Assembly (NCBI RefSeq): GCF_005771405.1
Contig: NZ_VAUA01000004.1
Span: forward strand, 186,001 to 250,000
Length of the DNA: 64,000 bases
Direction: 5' to 3'
DNA from: Parasedimentitalea maritima
GTDB taxonomy: Bacteria; Pseudomonadota; Alphaproteobacteria; Rhodobacterales; Rhodobacteraceae
Shown here: in pieces, positions 9,692 through 17,345 of the stretch
Layout of the letters: each line of letters opens with the position of its first letter
Numbering within the stretch: the first letter of the stretch is position 1
The notes under the pieces: generated by a model
What the model saw: only the letters and a program-made list of their open reading frames with translations
Databases searched by the model: none
Told to the model about the DNA's origin: nothing
Position numbers and translations under genes: made by a program

Positions 9692-10614
9692 GCCGATGCC
9701 TTTATCATTTCTGTCACATGTGCCGCGCAGGCGGTGCTCAGCGCGTTCAGATCATACCCACCTTCCAAAGTCGAGACGATACGGCCATCGCACAGGTCTT
9801 GCGCAATTTCGCAGAGTTCAGCGGTGAGCCAGGCAAAATCCTGGGTGGACCAGTTGAGATTTGCCAGTGGGTCGTCGCGATGAGCGTCAAATCCAGCTGA
9901 AATCACCAACAACTCAGGTTTAAAGTCGCGGAGGCGGGGAAAGACTTGTGCTTGATATTGGGCACGCATTTCACTGCCATCGCTATCAGGTGGCAGAGGG
10001 ATGTTGAGAACATTTCCATAGGCACCGTCTTCATCCGCTCGACCTGAACCCGGCCAGAGTGGCATTTGTTGCGAAGTAATCACCAGTACCCGGCGCTCAT
10101 CCCACAACAAGTCTTGAGTTCCATTGCCATGGTGGACGTCAAAATCCACCACCGCCACGCGTTTCAGGCCGTGGTGATCCAACGCATGCTTTGCGGCCAA
10201 AGCTGCATTTCCAAACAGGCAAAAACCCATAGATGTGTCGGTTTCGGCGTGGTGGCCAGGCGGGCGGATAGCAGCAAACGCGTTTTGAACTTCGCCAGCC
10301 AACACCATATCCACACCGCGCACTGCGGCCCCGGCAGCACGAAATGCGGCATCTAGTGATCCGGGGGACAAAAAGGTGTCACCATCAATGTTGGCCAGGC
10401 CTTGAGAGGGAAGTGCTGCGCGTAGATTCGCAAGGTAAGAGGCCGGGTGGATACGTAGAATATCATCATCGGCGGCCATTGGCGCAGTGACGCGCATTAG
10501 ATCCAGGGGTTCCAGTGCATGGAGCACATGCTCCAATCTGGCCACGGATTCGGGATGGCCCGCGGGTGCCACATGGGACAGGCAATCGGCATGGGTGATC
10601 AAGGCAGTGGTCAT
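9688..10614 (-). CDS. Histone-deacetylase-family protein (AcuC/acetylpolyamine amidohydrolase-like)
   Basis: A 308-residue Zn-dependent deacetylase-fold protein. Diagnostic motifs are IRPPGHHAE (active-site tandem His), VAVVDFDVHHGNGTQ (Zn-binding Asp and His), VISAGFDAHRDDPLANL and LEGGYDL. Bacterial members deacetylate polyamines, acetoin-metabolism enzymes or other acetyl-lysine or acetyl-amine substrates. It leads the operon deacetylase-xseB-ispA-dxs. All metal ligands expected for an active enzyme appear to be present. The natural substrate is not known. Confidence 0.9.
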   Translation of the reverse strand: MTTALITHADCLSHVAPAGHPESVARLEHVLHALEPLDLMRVTAPMAADDDILRIHPASYLANLRAALPSQGLANIDGDTFLSPGSLDAAFRAAGAAVRGVDMVLAGEVQNAFAAIRPPGHHAETDTSMGFCLFGNAALAAKHALDHHGLKRVAVVDFDVHHGNGTQDLLWDERRVLVITSQQMPLWPGSGRADEDGAYGNVLNIPLPPDSDGSEMRAQYQAQVFPRLRDFKPELLVISAGFDAHRDDPLANLNWSTQDFAWLTAELCEIAQDLCDGRIVSTLEGGYDLNALSTACAAHVTEMIKASA

Positions 10615-10941
10615 GGCAATATCTCAAAGGATGTTTGGCCATGACATTAGGATGCCTAACGGGGCGGCGGCAAGTTGGTGTTTGTCTTTCTTCTGGATGC
10701 CCGCAATGGAGCTGTCGGGCAACTGGAGCGTTTCAGTGGACCTGGGACAGTAGGTCTGGAATTGTCACCAGCTAGCGTGCACCGTGGCTGTGCTCTTCTT
10801 TAAATATATTGCCTTTTCAACCCAAGGGTTCAGCGAGGTATAGCTGGCCTTTGCGCGTGTTGGGCGAAGCAACGAAGTAAGTTTTTCTGATTTTAAACAA
10901 TATGGTAGGGGTGTGGTCCGAAAATCGCGTATTGGCTGAAA
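10615..10941. other. 327-bp intergenic stretch without a recognised gene
   Basis: This lies between the start of the deacetylase gene and the end of the response-regulator gene, both on the minus strand. The deacetylase promoter should be at its left end. The part around 10798-10830 and 10880-10905 is AT-rich (TTTAAATATATT, TTTTAAACAATAT). I see no convincing terminator, RNA or coding frame here. Confidence 0.5.
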
Positions 10942-11643
10942 TCAGTCAGGGGCAAGCATATATCCGGCGCCGCGTACCGTTTGCAGGTATTGTGGTTGCT
11001 TTGGGTTTGGTTCGATTTTGCGACGCAGTCGGGTGATCTGAACATCCACCGCGCGTTCCTGTGCTTGACCCCTGTCACGACCCAGATCTTCGACCAGTTT
11101 GGCACGGCTGACGGCTTCGCCTGGGCAGGTTGAAAAGATTTTCATCAGCTGACTTTCGGTGCCGGTTAGCCGAATAAGCTGGTCGCCCTGCCACATTTCA
11201 CCACGGTCGATATCATACCGGATCGGTCCCAAATGCAGGACTTTGGGCGCTGCCTCCTGCGCTGAAGTTTCTGGCATACGGCGCAGAATTGCGTTGATTC
11301 GGAGTAACAGTTCCTTGGGTTCAAATGGCTTGGCCAGATAGTCATCAGCCCCAGCCTCTAGCCCTGTAATGCGGTGTTCGGTTTCACCACGGGCCGTTAA
11401 CAGCATGATTGGAGTGCTGAGAGTCTCGCGTAGGCTGGTGGTCAGCGATATCCCGTCTTCGCCCGGCATCATGACATCCATCACGATCAGATCAAATTCT
11501 AAACCGTCCAGTACCCTACGGGCGTGGGCAGCATCCCGGGCAGAAGTCACCAGAAAACCGGCCCGAACTAGAAACTTCTTAAGCAGGTCACGGATCCGCT
11601 CATCGTCATCTACAATCAACAGATGGGCGTCAAAACCACTCAT
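10942..11643 (-). CDS. petR: OmpR-family response regulator, PetR-like
   Basis: A 233-residue two-domain regulator. The receiver domain (residues about 6-118) has the acidic pair (DDD near residue 13), the phospho-acceptor aspartate in LIVMDVMMPGEDG, the Thr in LLTARGE and the Lys in YLAKPFEP. The C-terminal winged helix (about 133-228) ends in VDVQITRLRRKIE and LQTVRGAGYML, typical of OmpR/PhoB members. No histidine kinase is adjacent. Instead, a MarR-family gene lies just upstream with a 4-bp overlap, the arrangement described as petP-petR in Rhodobacter capsulatus, where it affects cytochrome bc1 expression. The gene symbol is inferred from this context. Confidence 0.75.
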   Translation of the reverse strand: MSGFDAHLLIVDDDERIRDLLKKFLVRAGFLVTSARDAAHARRVLDGLEFDLIVMDVMMPGEDGISLTTSLRETLSTPIMLLTARGETEHRITGLEAGADDYLAKPFEPKELLLRINAILRRMPETSAQEAAPKVLHLGPIRYDIDRGEMWQGDQLIRLTGTESQLMKIFSTCPGEAVSRAKLVEDLGRDRGQAQERAVDVQITRLRRKIEPNPKQPQYLQTVRGAGYMLAPD

Positions 11644-12152
11644 GAGCCTGCGTCCCGCATTTTGGCATAGGCGCGCCGCATGTCCGAATCCATCATGGCC
11701 TCCAACACTCTTTTGAAGCCGTGCACCGCTTCGGGTCCCGCATCCTTGAATGCGGCTCGCATCCGTGCGCGCTGGGCATCAGATAGGGTCGCCTCCAGTG
11801 CGTGGCCTGCGTCCGTCAGGAACAGATGCCGCTCGCGCTTGTCGATAGTGCCGACGCGGCTCTCGACCAGGCCATCACCGATCAATGTACGGAGCACCCG
11901 ATTCAAAGACTGCTTCGTCACGCCTAGAATGGTGAGAAGGTTATTCACGGTGGTTCCGGGAGCGCGATTGATGAAGTGGATGGCGCGGTGATGGGCGCGA
12001 CCGTAGGCCATTTCCGTCAGGATGCGGTCAGGGTCAGCCGTAAAGCCGCGATAGGCAAAGAACATTGCCTCAATCCCCTGCCTGAGTTGTTCGTCAGTGA
12101 GGAATAGCAGGCTTTCACCGCCAAAACTCTGACTTGAACGTCCATCCGACAT
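11640..12152 (-). CDS. petP: MarR-family transcriptional regulator, PetP-like
   Basis: A 170-residue MarR-type winged-helix regulator. The recognition region NNLLTILGVTKQSLNRVLRT and the wing GTIDKRERHLFLTDAGHAL are clear. It overlaps the response-regulator start by 4 bp, so the two are co-translated. Divergent from it is ilvE, with 160 bp between starts. In R. capsulatus a MarR-type gene (petP) and response-regulator gene (petR) are adjacent and needed for bc1 synthesis; this pair fits that order. Its ligand and operator are unknown. Confidence 0.72.
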   Translation of the reverse strand: MSDGRSSQSFGGESLLFLTDEQLRQGIEAMFFAYRGFTADPDRILTEMAYGRAHHRAIHFINRAPGTTVNNLLTILGVTKQSLNRVLRTLIGDGLVESRVGTIDKRERHLFLTDAGHALEATLSDAQRARMRAAFKDAGPEAVHGFKRVLEAMMDSDMRRAYAKMRDAGS

Positions 12153-12312
12153 AACGCGCCCCCATCTTTCAATCGTGCCCAGTTTAAGTCAGCGTTATTG
12201 ACATTCCAAGAGCGAAGAGGTATCGAATCTCAGTTTTGGCGCAATAATATGTCCTTTTCGGCCCTAATTGACGCAACAAACGAAAAGATGACGATGCTTA
12301 GGAGGAAACAGC

Positions 12313-13179
12313 ATGTCGGGATATGATGATCGGGATGGTGTTATCTGGATGGATGGCGAAATGGTTGATTGGCGCGATGCACAGGTGCATGTGCTGTCTC
12401 ATGCCATGCACTATGCCTCTTCAGTTTTTGAGGGTGAGCGCGCCTATAACGGCAAGATTTTCAAAAGCCGCCTACACTCGGAGCGCCTGATCAAGTCGGC
12501 TGAAGCGTTGGATATGCCGATGCAATATTCGGTAGACGATATCGAAGCAGCCAAGGAAGAGGCGCTAAAAGCCAGTGGGCTGCAGGACGCATACGTTCGC
12601 GCATTGGTATGGCGTGGCTCGGGCGAGGACATGGGGGTCGCTTCGGCCAAGAACCCGGTGCGTATGGCAATCGCGGTTTGGGGTTGGGGTGCCTATTATG
12701 GCGACGCTAAAATGCAAGGCGCCAAGTTGGACATCGCAGAGTACCAACGGCCCAGTCCTGCAACCATCCCTGTGCATGCCAAGGCCGCTGGCCTTTACAT
12801 GATTTGTACGATCTCCAAGCACAAGGCCGAGGCCAAAGGCTGCTCTGATGCGTTGTTCATGGATTACCGCGGCTACGTGGCCGAAGCGACCGGCGCAAAT
12901 ATTTTCTTCGTGAAAGACGGTGAAGTACACACACCGCTGCCGGATTGTTTTTTGAACGGTATCACCCGCCAGACTGTGGTTGGAATGCTCAAGGAGCGTG
13001 GCATCACTGTGCACGAACGTCATATCATGCCCGAAGAAATGGCTGGATTTGAACAGTGCTGGTTGACCGGAACTGCTGCCGAAGTAACCCCGGTAGGGCA
13101 GATAGGCGACTATACGTTTGAGGTTGGAGAAATGACCCGCGAGATTGCAGAAGCCTATGAGGCGCTGGTACGGGCCTAA
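12313..13179 (+). CDS. ilvE: Branched-chain amino-acid aminotransferase
   Basis: A 288-residue fold-type IV PLP aminotransferase that interconverts valine, leucine and isoleucine with their keto acids. The N-terminal SHAMHYASSVFEGERAY, the ISKHKAEAKG region containing the PLP-lysine, and YVAEATGANIFFVKDGEVHTP followed by LNGITRQTV are family signatures. A strong AGGAGG lies before the ATG (12299-12304). It is monocistronic, with a clear intrinsic terminator at 13204-13234, and is divergent from the petP-like gene. Confidence 0.93.
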   Translation: MSGYDDRDGVIWMDGEMVDWRDAQVHVLSHAMHYASSVFEGERAYNGKIFKSRLHSERLIKSAEALDMPMQYSVDDIEAAKEEALKASGLQDAYVRALVWRGSGEDMGVASAKNPVRMAIAVWGWGAYYGDAKMQGAKLDIAEYQRPSPATIPVHAKAAGLYMICTISKHKAEAKGCSDALFMDYRGYVAEATGANIFFVKDGEVHTPLPDCFLNGITRQTVVGMLKERGITVHERHIMPEEMAGFEQCWLTGTAAEVTPVGQIGDYTFEVGEMTREIAEAYEALVRA

Positions 13180-13203
13180 TACTTTGTAAAATCAAGTTTC
13201 ACG

Positions 13204-13234
13204 ACGGGCGCCAACAAGGCGCCCGTTTTGTTTT
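13204..13234 (+). terminator. Rho-independent terminator of ilvE
   Basis: A perfect 9-bp stem ACGGGCGCC / GGCGCCCGT with loop AACAA is followed by TTTTGTTTT. It lies 25 bp after the ilvE stop. The stem could also slow transcription of the convergent LysR gene, but there is no T-run on that side. Confidence 0.9.
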
Positions 13235-13237
13235 CCG

Positions 13238-14098
13238 TTAATATACATCGCCTCTTTGTGACAGTAGCCAGTTCACGACAGTTTTCCGTGCTGGGTTTGG
13301 TGCTTTTCTGCGAGGCCAGACAACATAAAAACCAGCGTCTTTTATGGCAGGGGTAAGCCAGACTTGTTGCAGCGAGGGATTGCCCAGAAAAATCTGTGGT
13401 ACCAGTGCGATCCCCAGACCGTTCATCGCAGCATCCATCGCAAGTGCAGTTTGGTTGAACTGTAATAAGCGTTTTTGCGTAGTTAGCCCGGCGTTTCGTA
13501 ACAATTGATCCCAGTAATGGTGCCCATCCTGGATGAGCGTGTGCTTGGTTAGACTTTCCAACGTGGGCGTATCTTTCAACGTTAGAGCCACATTTTTGCT
13601 TGTAACGGCAACCATATCCAGGGGCGACAAGCATTCAGATTGCAGATCCAGATCACTGGGGCGCGGACCCAACCGGATCGCCAGATCAATGCCGTCATGC
13701 TTGAAATCACTCAGAGCCTCCTCGGCCAGAATTCGCAGTTCAATGCCCGGATGCGTTGCCTCAAAGTCGGGCAAACGTGGAACCAGCCATTTGGCGGCAA
13801 AAGATGGCGGCACAGACAGTGTTACCTTTTGCTCGGCAGGGACAAGGCTATTGGTTGCGTCCTCAATCAGCGCCAGCGCTTGGCGCACTGGGTTATGATA
13901 TCTGCGGCCAGTATCGGTTAGTGATAATCCACGCGCCTGCCGCAAGAACAGCTTGTGCCCAAGCTCCGTTTCCAACCGACGTACCTGTTGCGCCACTGCG
14001 CCCTGTGTCAAATTCAGTTCTTCCGCGGCCAAGCGAAAATTCAGATGCCGGGCGGCGGCATCAAACATCCGCAGAGAGTTTAAGTTAGGAGGTCGCAT
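13238..14098 (-). CDS. LysR-family transcriptional regulator (GcvA-like)
   Basis: A 286-residue LysR regulator. The N-terminal HTH reads NLNSLRMFDAAARHLNFRLA followed by ELNLTQGAVAQQVRRLE, the GcvA/AmpR subgroup pattern. A periplasmic-binding-protein-like effector domain follows. The ATG at 14098 is chosen because it gives the standard N-terminus; a longer frame to 14263 would overlap the divergent SDR gene. It faces that SDR gene with 102 bp between starts, so the SDR gene is the likely target, as usual for LysR divergent pairs. Confidence 0.88.
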   Translation of the reverse strand: MRPPNLNSLRMFDAAARHLNFRLAAEELNLTQGAVAQQVRRLETELGHKLFLRQARGLSLTDTGRRYHNPVRQALALIEDATNSLVPAEQKVTLSVPPSFAAKWLVPRLPDFEATHPGIELRILAEEALSDFKHDGIDLAIRLGPRPSDLDLQSECLSPLDMVAVTSKNVALTLKDTPTLESLTKHTLIQDGHHYWDQLLRNAGLTTQKRLLQFNQTALAMDAAMNGLGIALVPQIFLGNPSLQQVWLTPAIKDAGFYVVWPRRKAPNPARKTVVNWLLSQRGDVY

Positions 14099-14200
14099 TT
14101 GAATTGAGCCAATAGTTTTCCTACAGGCTTGCGCGATGAGAGATGATTGGTCAAGTGCGCTGATTGGCCCCATCTTACTTATAACAGATAGGAGCAAGAT

Positions 14201-14899
14201 ATGACCAAAGTAGCACTGATTACGGCTGGTGGCAGCGGTATGGGCGCCGATGCAGCACGGCATTTGGCAGCAAATGGGTATCAGGTGGCGATTCTCTCTG
14301 CCTCTGGCAAAGGGGAGTCGCTGGCGAACGAGCTTGGCGGCGTAGGCGTCACCGGATCAAACCTTGAAACAGCCGATCTTCAGGCCCTGGTGGACCTAGC
14401 GATGCACCGTTGGGGGCGGATTGATGTGTTGATCAATTCTGCGGGCCACGGACCCAAGGGGGATATCATGGATATCAGTGACGACGACTGGCATTTGGGC
14501 ATGGATTACTACTTGCTGAACGTAGTCCGCCCCAGCCGTTTGGTGGCTCCAATCATGGCAGCGCAGGGCAGTGGTTCGATCATAAACATATCGACGTTTG
14601 CGGTGTTTGAGCCTGACCCGCTGTTCCCGACATCGGGTGTATTCCGGGCTGGACTCGCCAGCTTTACAAAATTGTTTGCAGATAAGTTCGCCGCTCAAGG
14701 CGTGCGAATGAACAATGTGCTACCCGGTTTTATCGACAGCCTTCCTGAAACTGAGGATCGCAAGGCCCGCATTCCAATGGGGCGGTATGGTACTGCACGC
14801 GAAATCTCGGCTCTGATTGCCTATCTGGCCTCTGATGGTGCGGCCTATACCACAGGCCAGAATATTCGTATTGACGGCGGGCTAACCCGATCAGTGTAA
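14201..14899 (+). CDS. Divergent short-chain dehydrogenase/reductase lacking the usual Tyr-Lys pair
   Basis: A 232-residue SDR-fold protein. The cofactor loop TAGGSGMGADAARHL and the LINSAGHGP motif are present. Near residue 145, where the catalytic YxxxK normally sits, the sequence is PTSGVFRAGLASFTK. This has no tyrosine in that position, and an arginine stands where the lysine should be. The C-terminal NVLPGFIDSLPETED and GQNIRIDGG motifs are otherwise normal. It may be a reductase with altered chemistry or a non-catalytic binder. It is transcribed divergently from a LysR regulator, its probable controller. Confidence 0.85.
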   Translation: MTKVALITAGGSGMGADAARHLAANGYQVAILSASGKGESLANELGGVGVTGSNLETADLQALVDLAMHRWGRIDVLINSAGHGPKGDIMDISDDDWHLGMDYYLLNVVRPSRLVAPIMAAQGSGSIINISTFAVFEPDPLFPTSGVFRAGLASFTKLFADKFAAQGVRMNNVLPGFIDSLPETEDRKARIPMGRYGTAREISALIAYLASDGAAYTTGQNIRIDGGLTRSV

Positions 14900-14944
14900 T
14901 CCAAAAAGGAGCAGCGTCGTATTGGGTGCTGTTCCGACCTAAAA

Positions 14945-14960
14945 CCCCTTATTAGAGCCT
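14945..14960 (-). repeat. 16-bp repeat copy 1 (3' of a DMT exporter gene)
   Basis: CCCCTTATTAGAGCCT on the plus strand (AGGCTCTAATAAGGGG on the minus strand). It is identical to 17326-17341. It begins 1 nt after the stop codon of the minus-strand DMT gene. No stem is visible inside it. The conserved position beside stop codons suggests a 3'-UTR element or part of a processing or termination signal; its function is unknown. Confidence 0.6.
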
Positions 14961-14961
14961 G

Positions 14962-15903
14962 CTAACCGCCCTTGGGGTCGATCATCGGGCGGGCTTTGCC
15001 GCGCGCCACTCCTAGGCGGCTCTCGCGCCAGATCACCACTGCATTGCCAGCGATGACTAATGTTGCGCCAGCCAGCATCACCAGCGTGGGCAGCTCGGCG
15101 AACCAGACATAGCCTATGACGATAGCAAACAACATCGAGGCGTAATCATAAGGCGCCAGCATTGATGCGGCGGCAAAGCGGTAGGATGATGTCACCATAA
15201 TCTGCGCCACCCCACCGATAAATCCGCTGGCGATCAGCATCAAAAGAATATCCCAGCTTGGCACCTGCCAGCCAAAAGGAAGGGTCAGAAGCGACAAGCC
15301 TGTGGCAGTGATCGAAAAATAAAAAACGATGGCAGCCGTGTGTTCGGTTTGAACCAGTTGCCGGATGTGGATCTGCACCATGGCGCGCGCAATGGTGGCA
15401 ATCAGGATCAAAATGGCACCAAGTGTGGCGGCGTCACCGATATCTGCTCCACCACTTAATCGGGGCCAGATCATTATCATCACCCCAGCCAAACCAACGA
15501 CAACGGCACTGATACGGATCAGGCGTATAGTCTCTCCGAGAAAGATAGCCGCTAGAATCAGAGTGAAAATTGGTGTCGCAAATCCGATGGCAGTGACCTC
15601 GGGCAGGGGTAACATACCCAGGCCTGTAAAGGTCAAACCCATCGCAGATGTCCCAAGCACCCCTCGCCAAACATGGCCCATTGGGTTTTTAGCGATCAAA
15701 CCGTGGCGTAGTTCGCCGCGCATCATCAGCCAAATCACTATTATCGGGACTGCAAACAGGGAGCGAAAGAACACCGCTTCGCCGGCAGGGACATGGTCAG
15801 CAGTGGCTTTGATGATCGCCGCCATGGTGGTGAACAGCCCAATTGCTGTGACTTTTAGTCCAACCGCGAGCAACGGTCGATGCGATGTTAACGATTTTAC
15901 CAT
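14962..15903 (-). CDS. DMT/EamA-family exporter
   Basis: A 313-residue, 10-TM DMT transporter with two EamA repeats (for example AIIKATADHVPAGEAVFFRS early, and IMVTSSYRFAAASMLAPYDY in the second repeat). It sits in the inner membrane and probably exports a small metabolite. The ATG at 15903 (MVKSLTSHR) is preferred over a frame open to 16077, because the extra 58 residues are not hydrophobic or family-like. It is convergent with the SDR gene. The 16-bp repeat follows its stop codon. Confidence 0.85.
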   Translation of the reverse strand: MVKSLTSHRPLLAVGLKVTAIGLFTTMAAIIKATADHVPAGEAVFFRSLFAVPIIVIWLMMRGELRHGLIAKNPMGHVWRGVLGTSAMGLTFTGLGMLPLPEVTAIGFATPIFTLILAAIFLGETIRLIRISAVVVGLAGVMIMIWPRLSGGADIGDAATLGAILILIATIARAMVQIHIRQLVQTEHTAAIVFYFSITATGLSLLTLPFGWQVPSWDILLMLIASGFIGGVAQIMVTSSYRFAAASMLAPYDYASMLFAIVIGYVWFAELPTLVMLAGATLVIAGNAVVIWRESRLGVARGKARPMIDPKGG

Positions 15904-16127
15904 GGCGGCGACCCTGCGCTCCGACGAGGCAAAGATCAATGGGTTGATTTGGACGCCGTGCTGGTGCTGGTACATAAAGGTGCGCTGTGATGAACTACGC
16001 CAGTCCCCTAATTCATCAGCTGTGCTGACCGTTGCAGGGGGGGGCAGAGTGAATTTTGCTGGTAGCAGTGATACCATCGGCTTGGCACGTTACCTGCCTG
16101 GGGTGAGAAAATTATAGGTATAGCGCA

Positions 16128-16160
16128 AAAGAAAACCCTGCGCGAAGATCACGCAGGGTT
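16128..16160 (-). terminator. Rho-independent terminator of the cation-efflux gene
   Basis: On the minus strand a 9-bp stem AACCCTGCG / CGCAGGGTT with a 9-nt loop is followed by a T-rich tract (TTCTTTTG). It lies about 25 bp downstream of the efflux-gene stop. Confidence 0.85.
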
Positions 16161-16185
16161 GTTTGACTAAGCAACACGGGGCGTT

Positions 16186-16824
16186 TTAGTGCTGATGGGC
16201 TTCCAAATGAGCCTCTTCCGAGCGCCATTCCTTTATTGCTTGGCCAAGGATCTGGAAGGCAGAGCTGAGGAACAAGCCCGCCATGATCCCGGCAACGATC
16301 AGATCCGGCCAGCCCGAGGCAGTGCCCCAAACCCCAAGAGCCGCGATCATCACAGCGACGTTGCCAATGGCATCGTTACGAGAACACAACCAAACTGATC
16401 GCACATTGGCGTCGCCGTCTTTGTAGCGGGCCAAGATCGCAACTGAGGCCAAATTGGCAGCCAACGCCATAAAACCGATCGATCCCATGATCTGTGCCTG
16501 CGGGACACCGATGTAAAACACTGAGTATACGGTTGACCCAAACACCCAGAGCCCCATCAGCAATAGGCTGATGCCTTTACCCAGCGCCGCCAATGAGCGG
16601 GTGCGTAAGGTGGCGCCGATCACCGCCAGAGAAATGCCATAAGTGAGTGCATCACCAAGAAAATCCAGCGCATCTGCCTTAAGGGCCTGACTGCCGGACA
16701 TTTGCCCAGCACTCATTTCCACGCCAAACATGCCGGCGTTGATGGCGATCACTAGCCAAAGTCGCCGTTTGTAGTCTGCCGACACCCCGTCAAACTGGGC
16801 GTTGTGGTTGCAGCATCCTGCCAT
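16186..16824 (-). CDS. Cation diffusion facilitator-type metal exporter (short form)
   Basis: A 212-residue membrane protein with the CDF transmembrane domain. ALKADALDFLGDALTYG carries the metal-site aspartates of TM2 (the usual HxxxD is DxxxD here), and CSRNDAIGNVAVM lies in TM5. The cytosolic C-terminal domain of long CDF proteins is absent. The N-terminus MAGCCNHNAQF is cysteine/histidine-rich and may bind metal. The ATG at 16824 is chosen because the promoter described at 16856-16886 lies just upstream; a longer frame would run into the divergent merR. It likely exports Zn, Cd or a similar divalent ion from the cytosol. Confidence 0.88.
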   Translation of the reverse strand: MAGCCNHNAQFDGVSADYKRRLWLVIAINAGMFGVEMSAGQMSGSQALKADALDFLGDALTYGISLAVIGATLRTRSLAALGKGISLLLMGLWVFGSTVYSVFYIGVPQAQIMGSIGFMALAANLASVAILARYKDGDANVRSVWLCSRNDAIGNVAVMIAALGVWGTASGWPDLIVAGIMAGLFLSSAFQILGQAIKEWRSEEAHLEAHQH

Positions 16825-16855
16825 TGTCTCTTGTCCTTCGTTCTGATTCGAGGTC

Positions 16856-16886
16856 AATGTAGTTGCTCTAGCCACTAGAGCTTCAA
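16856..16886 (-). promoter_or_regulatory. MerR-type promoter of the metal exporter with 19-bp spacer
   Basis: On the minus strand TTGAAG (16886-16881) and TACATT (16861-16856) are separated by exactly 19 bp. The spacer region contains the perfect dyad GCTCTAG-TGG-CTAGAGC (16881-16865). A 19-20 bp spacer over a central dyad is the classic architecture of MerR/ZntR/PbrR-activated promoters, where the activator untwists DNA to realign the -10 and -35. The divergent merR start at 16898 lies only 12 bp beyond the -35. Confidence 0.88.
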
Positions 16887-16897
16887 GAGGTATTTTG

Positions 16898-17314
16898 ATG
16901 TACACCATCGGCGCAATGTCCAAGGCCACCGGGGTCAAGGTTCCGACCATCCGATACTACGAAGAGATAGGCCTGCTGGACGAGCCGGGGCGCAATGCGG
17001 GTAACCAGCGGCGCTTTGATCAGGCGGGCATGGACGCGCTGGGCTTTATCAAGCATGCGCGTGATTTGGGGTTCAGCTTGGACGACATCCGCGCCCTAAT
17101 GGGGCTGGACGGGCAACTGGGGGATGACTGTGTCGAGGCTGATCAGATCGCACGTAGCCAGTTAGAAAACGTCCGCGAACGGATCGCCAAGTTAGAACAG
17201 CTGGCAAGAGAGCTGGAACGGATCAGCCATCTGTGTGATGGCGGCAACGGGGGGTGTTGCAAAGTGCTGACGGCGCTGGGCGACCACAGCCAATGTGCCG
17301 GGGATCACGGCTAA
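16898..17314 (+). CDS. MerR-family metal-responsive regulator
   Basis: A 138-residue MerR regulator. The N-terminal winged helix reads YTIGAMSKATGVKVPTIRYY followed by EEIGLLDEPGRNAGNQRRF. A long dimerisation helix follows (residues about 82-112). The C-terminal CDGGNGGCCKVL and a later HSQC have the Cys/His-rich pattern of ZntR/CadR-type metal-binding loops. Start: ATG at 16898 with AAGAGG 7 nt upstream. It is divergent from the CDF exporter, whose promoter has the matching 19-bp-spacer dyad. The exact metal (Zn, Cd or Pb) is not determined. Confidence 0.9.
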   Translation: MYTIGAMSKATGVKVPTIRYYEEIGLLDEPGRNAGNQRRFDQAGMDALGFIKHARDLGFSLDDIRALMGLDGQLGDDCVEADQIARSQLENVRERIAKLEQLARELERISHLCDGGNGGCCKVLTALGDHSQCAGDHG

Positions 17315-17325
17315 ACAGTCGAAAT

Positions 17326-17341
17326 CCCCTTATTAGAGCCT
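17326..17341 (-). repeat. 16-bp repeat copy 2 (3' of aroC)
   Basis: CCCCTTATTAGAGCCT, identical to 14945-14960. It begins 4 nt after the aroC stop codon (minus strand), between convergent merR and aroC. See the other copy. Confidence 0.6.
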
Positions 17342-17345
17342 TAGC

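Noticed and set aside
15365-16117. Plus-strand open frame (250 codons) opposite the DMT exporter
   Set aside because: The DMT protein on the minus strand is the coherent 10-TM product; the plus-strand frame is low-complexity and Pro/Arg/Ala-rich.
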